From Rheum nobile (lineage: Eukaryota > Streptophyta > Magnoliopsida > Caryophyllales > Polygonaceae): a stretch of DNA of 64,000 nt. The translations under genes and the position numbers were made by a program. Positions 60,360-64,000 of this stretch are shown piece by piece. The notes under the pieces were generated by a model. That model made no database searches. It was not told where the DNA came from and saw only the letters and a list, made by a program, of their open reading frames with translations. Position 1 is the stretch's first letter; each line of letters opens with the position of its first letter. Location: the NCBI GenBank assembly GCA_027886185.1, contig WOAB01000056.1:5704001-5768000 (forward strand), in the 5' to 3' direction.

Positions 60360-63300
60360 CACTAGTGGAAAAAACACTTTTTGAGGCTCCCTTTTAGAGG
60401 CGTACATAGTTCAAAACGCCTCAACAACGACTTTGACAATCATTTTTTTTTCGTTTTTGAGGCGGATAATTAATTTATACGCCTCAAAAACATCTTTTGA
60501 GGCGGGCAAATTAATATACGCCTCAACAAGTATCCGAAAAAATATTTCGCGCTAAAGTATTAGAGATGGGCCAGGGTAAGGTCCGCCTCTAATGCTAACT
60601 AATTGAGGCGGGCTACTTGGCCCGCCTCAATTAAAACTTGTTGAGGCGGGCCTCTTAAAGCCCGCCTCAACAAGTATTCGAAAAAATGTTTTTTTTTTCT
60701 CTTTTCTTTTCTTTTTCTCTCCCTCTTTTCTTTTCTTTCTCTCTCTCCTCTCTTTCTTTTCTCCCAGCCCCGATACCTCTCACTCTCTCAGCCCTAAGCC
60801 TAACCATCTCTCACCTCCGATCCCCCTCACCGCCTCCCTCTCCCTCACCACCGACCCACACCGGCAACGATCACCGACGTCCGGCGATCCTCCTTTCCCC
60901 AACGAGCCCAGATCAGTCCCTTCCTGCTCGCGAACCCACACCACCTGTTCGCCGACCACGACTCACCTCCGCCGATGCACAACCCGCGCTAGCACCATTC
61001 CCAGCCTAGATTCGAGCCCGCACCCACACCGGACGGAGCCCAAACCCCGCTCGCTCCCAGACGACCACCGGCGACTCCATTCCGACCGGCGACCCATTCC
61101 CAACCCAAATCCGAGCCCCTTACTTATTTCCAATTTGAGAACTGGAAATAATCAAAATTGAGAACTGGAAATAATCTGTAAGTTTGTGTGTCTACTCTAT
61201 TTCTCACCATGTCTCCTTACTTATTTCCAATTTTCGGCATGAAATATGGCGCTCATATAGATTTTTTAACTTGGATTTTCTCTTAGTCATTTAATACTTC
61301 TGGTTACATTTTTAATATTTGGAAATTATTGTAGATGTTGGTAACACGACAGAGGAGAGAAGAGCAGAGTTATATATATGTGGAATGTGCATTGTTCATC
61401 GATGGTGCTCTCTTTGGGCTTCCCATGAGAACCAGGTTAGGCTATGGCCTAGATATGAGAATATGTCAATGTGATTTGTGATATTAGTGTCTTCATATGT
61501 GAAACCATGTTGGCTCATGGTAAAGGAAGATTGCATAACTATGAAGAACTAGGAGAAAATTAAATAGGCTATGATGTGTTCGAGCATACATGTTTCTTCT
61601 AGTTACTGGCATGTTGTCCATGAGAAGATGAAAATGACTATATCTGCTTAGGGTTCTTTGGAATGAACTCTAGGATAAAGCACTATTGTCTCAGAATGAC
61701 TTAGTCTTTGAATATCACACTTCGTTTTTGCATGGCATTTTAGTCATATATTTAGGGTTGTCAATCAAGAGTAATTATGAAATTTTATATAGATTGTTTT
61801 TGCATATCTTGACTTGTATTCAGAGGTTACTTTTTTTATATATTTTATTTTTTATGTTATAAACTGACCTCCTAACAGTTCAATGGAGGAGATAGATAAC
61901 AACAATATGCTTACTTGTAATCATCATAGCAGCTACATTGTTCCGGTCCATTATTAACACTCCTTTTTTTTACTTCTCTTAGAGTAGACGTATGTGTGTA
62001 TTATTCTGGCGACCCTGTTAAAATCTTATGACATTATTTAGAACTCAGCTAAATGGTTCAGTATTCAGTAGAAGCAGCATTGGCATCAGTGTGTTTCGGT
62101 CCATTATTAACACTCCGTTTACTCTTATCTCTGTTGTCTTACTCGTTCACCTTACGTCTGTAGACACGATCCTTACTCCACTATACATGCTGAATTTGTA
62201 CTTGTATGTTGTTATTCGCACTACATATTGTTGATATATTTTGCAGTCCTCATTTGTGCTAAAAGCTATAGTTCCTTATATAGTTTATTGTACTCATGGT
62301 GAAGACCCATATTCAGGTTGGTAAAGTCTCTTGTGTCTCAGTATGTGACACCCTTGAGATTTGAAAGAGCAACACTTGAGATGTATCACGGTCCACATTG
62401 CTCGGCAGATATCAGAATTAAATTCCAGAGAATGGCTTGGTACATGCATCCTTCATGTTGTTTGCTCCACACAGGATATGTGAGTATATAAAATAGATAG
62501 CATTTTGATACATTTAAAGAATAAATTAGGATTTCCTCTTCATGTTTATATGTTTTGTGTTATAATTTTTAATTATGGTGAACCAAGAAGATATAAAACA
62601 TTATTAGTATTTATATACTTCTTTGAATGATCTGTTATATACTTTATATATGTATATTTTCAAAGTTTCGTAACATAATTTTGTTCCATCTGCGTTTAAA
62701 AGATAAACATAAGATTTAGAGAATTTTACTCTTTCAATTGAAGATACAAAGCAATACTAAAACCTTGTCAAAATGAAGAAAAACAAACATATTTGCTTAC
62801 ACAAGGTTTCGTTGTCACCGTAGCTTCATTTTAGATTTATTGAATATTGAATTTGTTGACTCTTATATCATGTGCATGTAAAATATCAATGATTTTTTTT
62901 TTTACTTTCCAACTTCTAATCTACAACAGAAACTTGATGATATCTCTATTGCAGTTGGTTCTTATTCACCAGATTTTTGTGTGTGGTGCCCACACTAAAG
63001 TTGATTTTTTTTTTCTCCTCAACTAAGGTAATGACTCTTCTTCCTTTCAACTGCCTTGTAGTAGTACAAATAGGTAAATCCGGTTCTTGATCATTTATTA
63101 CAAATTACAAAGGCTTCCATATTGTCCAAGTATGTCAACATTTACTAGTTCAAATTTCTTCAATTTACTTCAGTTATGATCTGCTCAATTATTTTATTTG
63201 TGGGGGTGGGCGGGTGTGAACTTACTTTGAGATGTAATGAAATTGTTTAGGTGACAAAAATATGTCTCATACTCTGATAGTAAATATATGATCCTTGAAT

Positions 63301-64000
63301 GACCCTAGACCCTTTTTAAGTGATTAATTTTTGTCTTTTGTTCATTATTAATAAAATGGTATTTTCTTATATCACCCTGCAGGAATTTATTGCTAATGAA
63401 GGTGCTGAAGATGTGCCTCTTGAGGGATCAATTTCTAATATGATGTCATCTACTGAGTTAGTGTTTAACTTATACATTTTTTTAATTTTTTCAGCGTTAT
63501 GTTTGTGTTGTGATGACAATAATGAACTCTTTTATTTAACAAATAAAAGAACAACTAATGAGATTGTGAATTTATTACACTTTGTAGGCATTATATGTGT
63601 ATACAAAAAATATACATGGCTAAGGATGAGGCTGACTTTATATTATTGTAGTACTTCTCAGGTTCACCGGACTCATACACACAAGGACAATTTGATGAGA
63701 TAACGGATGAATGGCTTAGACATCGACAAATGGCTTGGTACATGTGATTCATTGTATATAATGACATTTCCTGAAGAATGAACAGACCAATGTGTTTCCA
63801 TATTTGTGTGTTTTACTACTCTCCTTTATTCTTCTTTCTTTGGAATCATTATTCGGCAGGCTTTTAATCTGATTAATTACTTGTAATGAATACTTTGAAG
63901 TACTCAAATTTAGTGTTGAGGGTTAGTTGGGCAGCTAAAAGGGCATGGGATGCACAAATTTGGTGATTCTGTCATAAAATTGGACTTTTTAGCCCGGATG
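60360..64000 (+). mobile_element. Left end of a CACTA (En/Spm) transposon
   Basis: Begins CACTAGTGGAAAAAACAC at 60360, the form of a CACTA terminal repeat, and breaks the LTR there. The next 320 bases carry many GAGGCGGGC and GCCCGCCTC words in both orientations, fitting subterminal transposase-binding repeats. Then come a pyrimidine tract (60688-60770) and a C-rich stretch (60770-61110) that could be a promoter and leader. From 61110 to 64000 the sequence is AT-rich with scattered exon-like pieces, for example after CCTGCAG at 63376-63382, where an open stretch includes EFIANEGAEDVPLEG. I recognise no transposase or captured gene. The right end is outside the window, so orientation and coding content are open. 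Confidence 0.75.
60405..60680. repeat. CACTA subterminal repeats (GAGGCGGGC type)
   Basis: At least eight GAGGCG or CGCCTC words in direct and inverted order, often separated by 10-30 bases, for example the pairs around 60605-60630 and 60645-60670. Pairs can form hairpins. Confidence 0.75.

Noticed and set aside
60686..61009. 107-codon frame rich in Phe, Ser and Pro
   Set aside because: Made by a pyrimidine tract and C-rich leader-like DNA; no domain, and the start lies in a poly-T run.

Overview
This window is repeat-rich plant nuclear DNA, probably from a eudicot. No rRNA, tRNA, prokaryotic gene or CRISPR array was seen. Three things identify it: plant-type Ty3/gypsy LTR retrotransposons primed by initiator Met-tRNA or Asp-tRNA, plant DNA transposons (a hAT-type MITE and a CACTA end), and a small gene family on the minus strand that matches the plant potato-inhibitor-I (eglin-like) serine protease inhibitors.

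Underneath the transposons lies a tandem gene array. Once insertions are removed, the host sequence at 7362-9487, 19741-20148, 27706-31267, 34393-36787, 46838-48765 and 52037-54868 is one head-to-tail array with a period of about 3.6 kb. Each unit carries, on the minus strand, one full-length inhibitor gene (type A: 8347-8550, 28283-28486, 35031-35234, and 48576-52055 split by an LTR) and one copy lacking its 5' part (type B: 7362-7448, 19741-19813, 30816-30990, 47495-47669, 54382-54556). Only the first A copy is open from start to stop. The other three share one nonsense codon just before the reactive-site loop.

The array has been invaded in layers. Layer 1, in host DNA: an LTR ending at 7361; an LTR starting at 9488; an element at 20149-27705 (TSD TGTAT); a solo LTR at 31268-34392 (TSD TTAAG); an Athila-like gag-protease element at 36788-46837 (TSD ATCAA); a solo LTR at 48766-52036 (TSD TACTC); and an LTR from 54869. 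Layer 2, inside those: an element covering 1-6581; an element at 11183-18963 (TSD GACTT); a solo LTR at 39420-42586; and an LTR from 57177. Layer 3, inside the 57177 LTR: a hAT-like MITE at 58240-58737 (8-bp TSD GTTTGACT) and the left end of a CACTA element at 60360 that runs off the window.

All the LTRs except those of the Athila-like element belong to one family. They run from TGAAATACCCC to GTTACA, are about 3.1-3.3 kb long, and have a G+T-rich sense strand and variable tandem repeats inside. The three copies with an internal region have only 1.4-1.8 kb there, made of broken but collinear Tekay/Del-like pol fragments (RNase H, integrase). They share one internal deletion junction, so this looks like a non-autonomous lineage that multiplied after the deletion. 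The only long intact coding region in the window is the 801-codon gag-protease frame of the Athila-like element.
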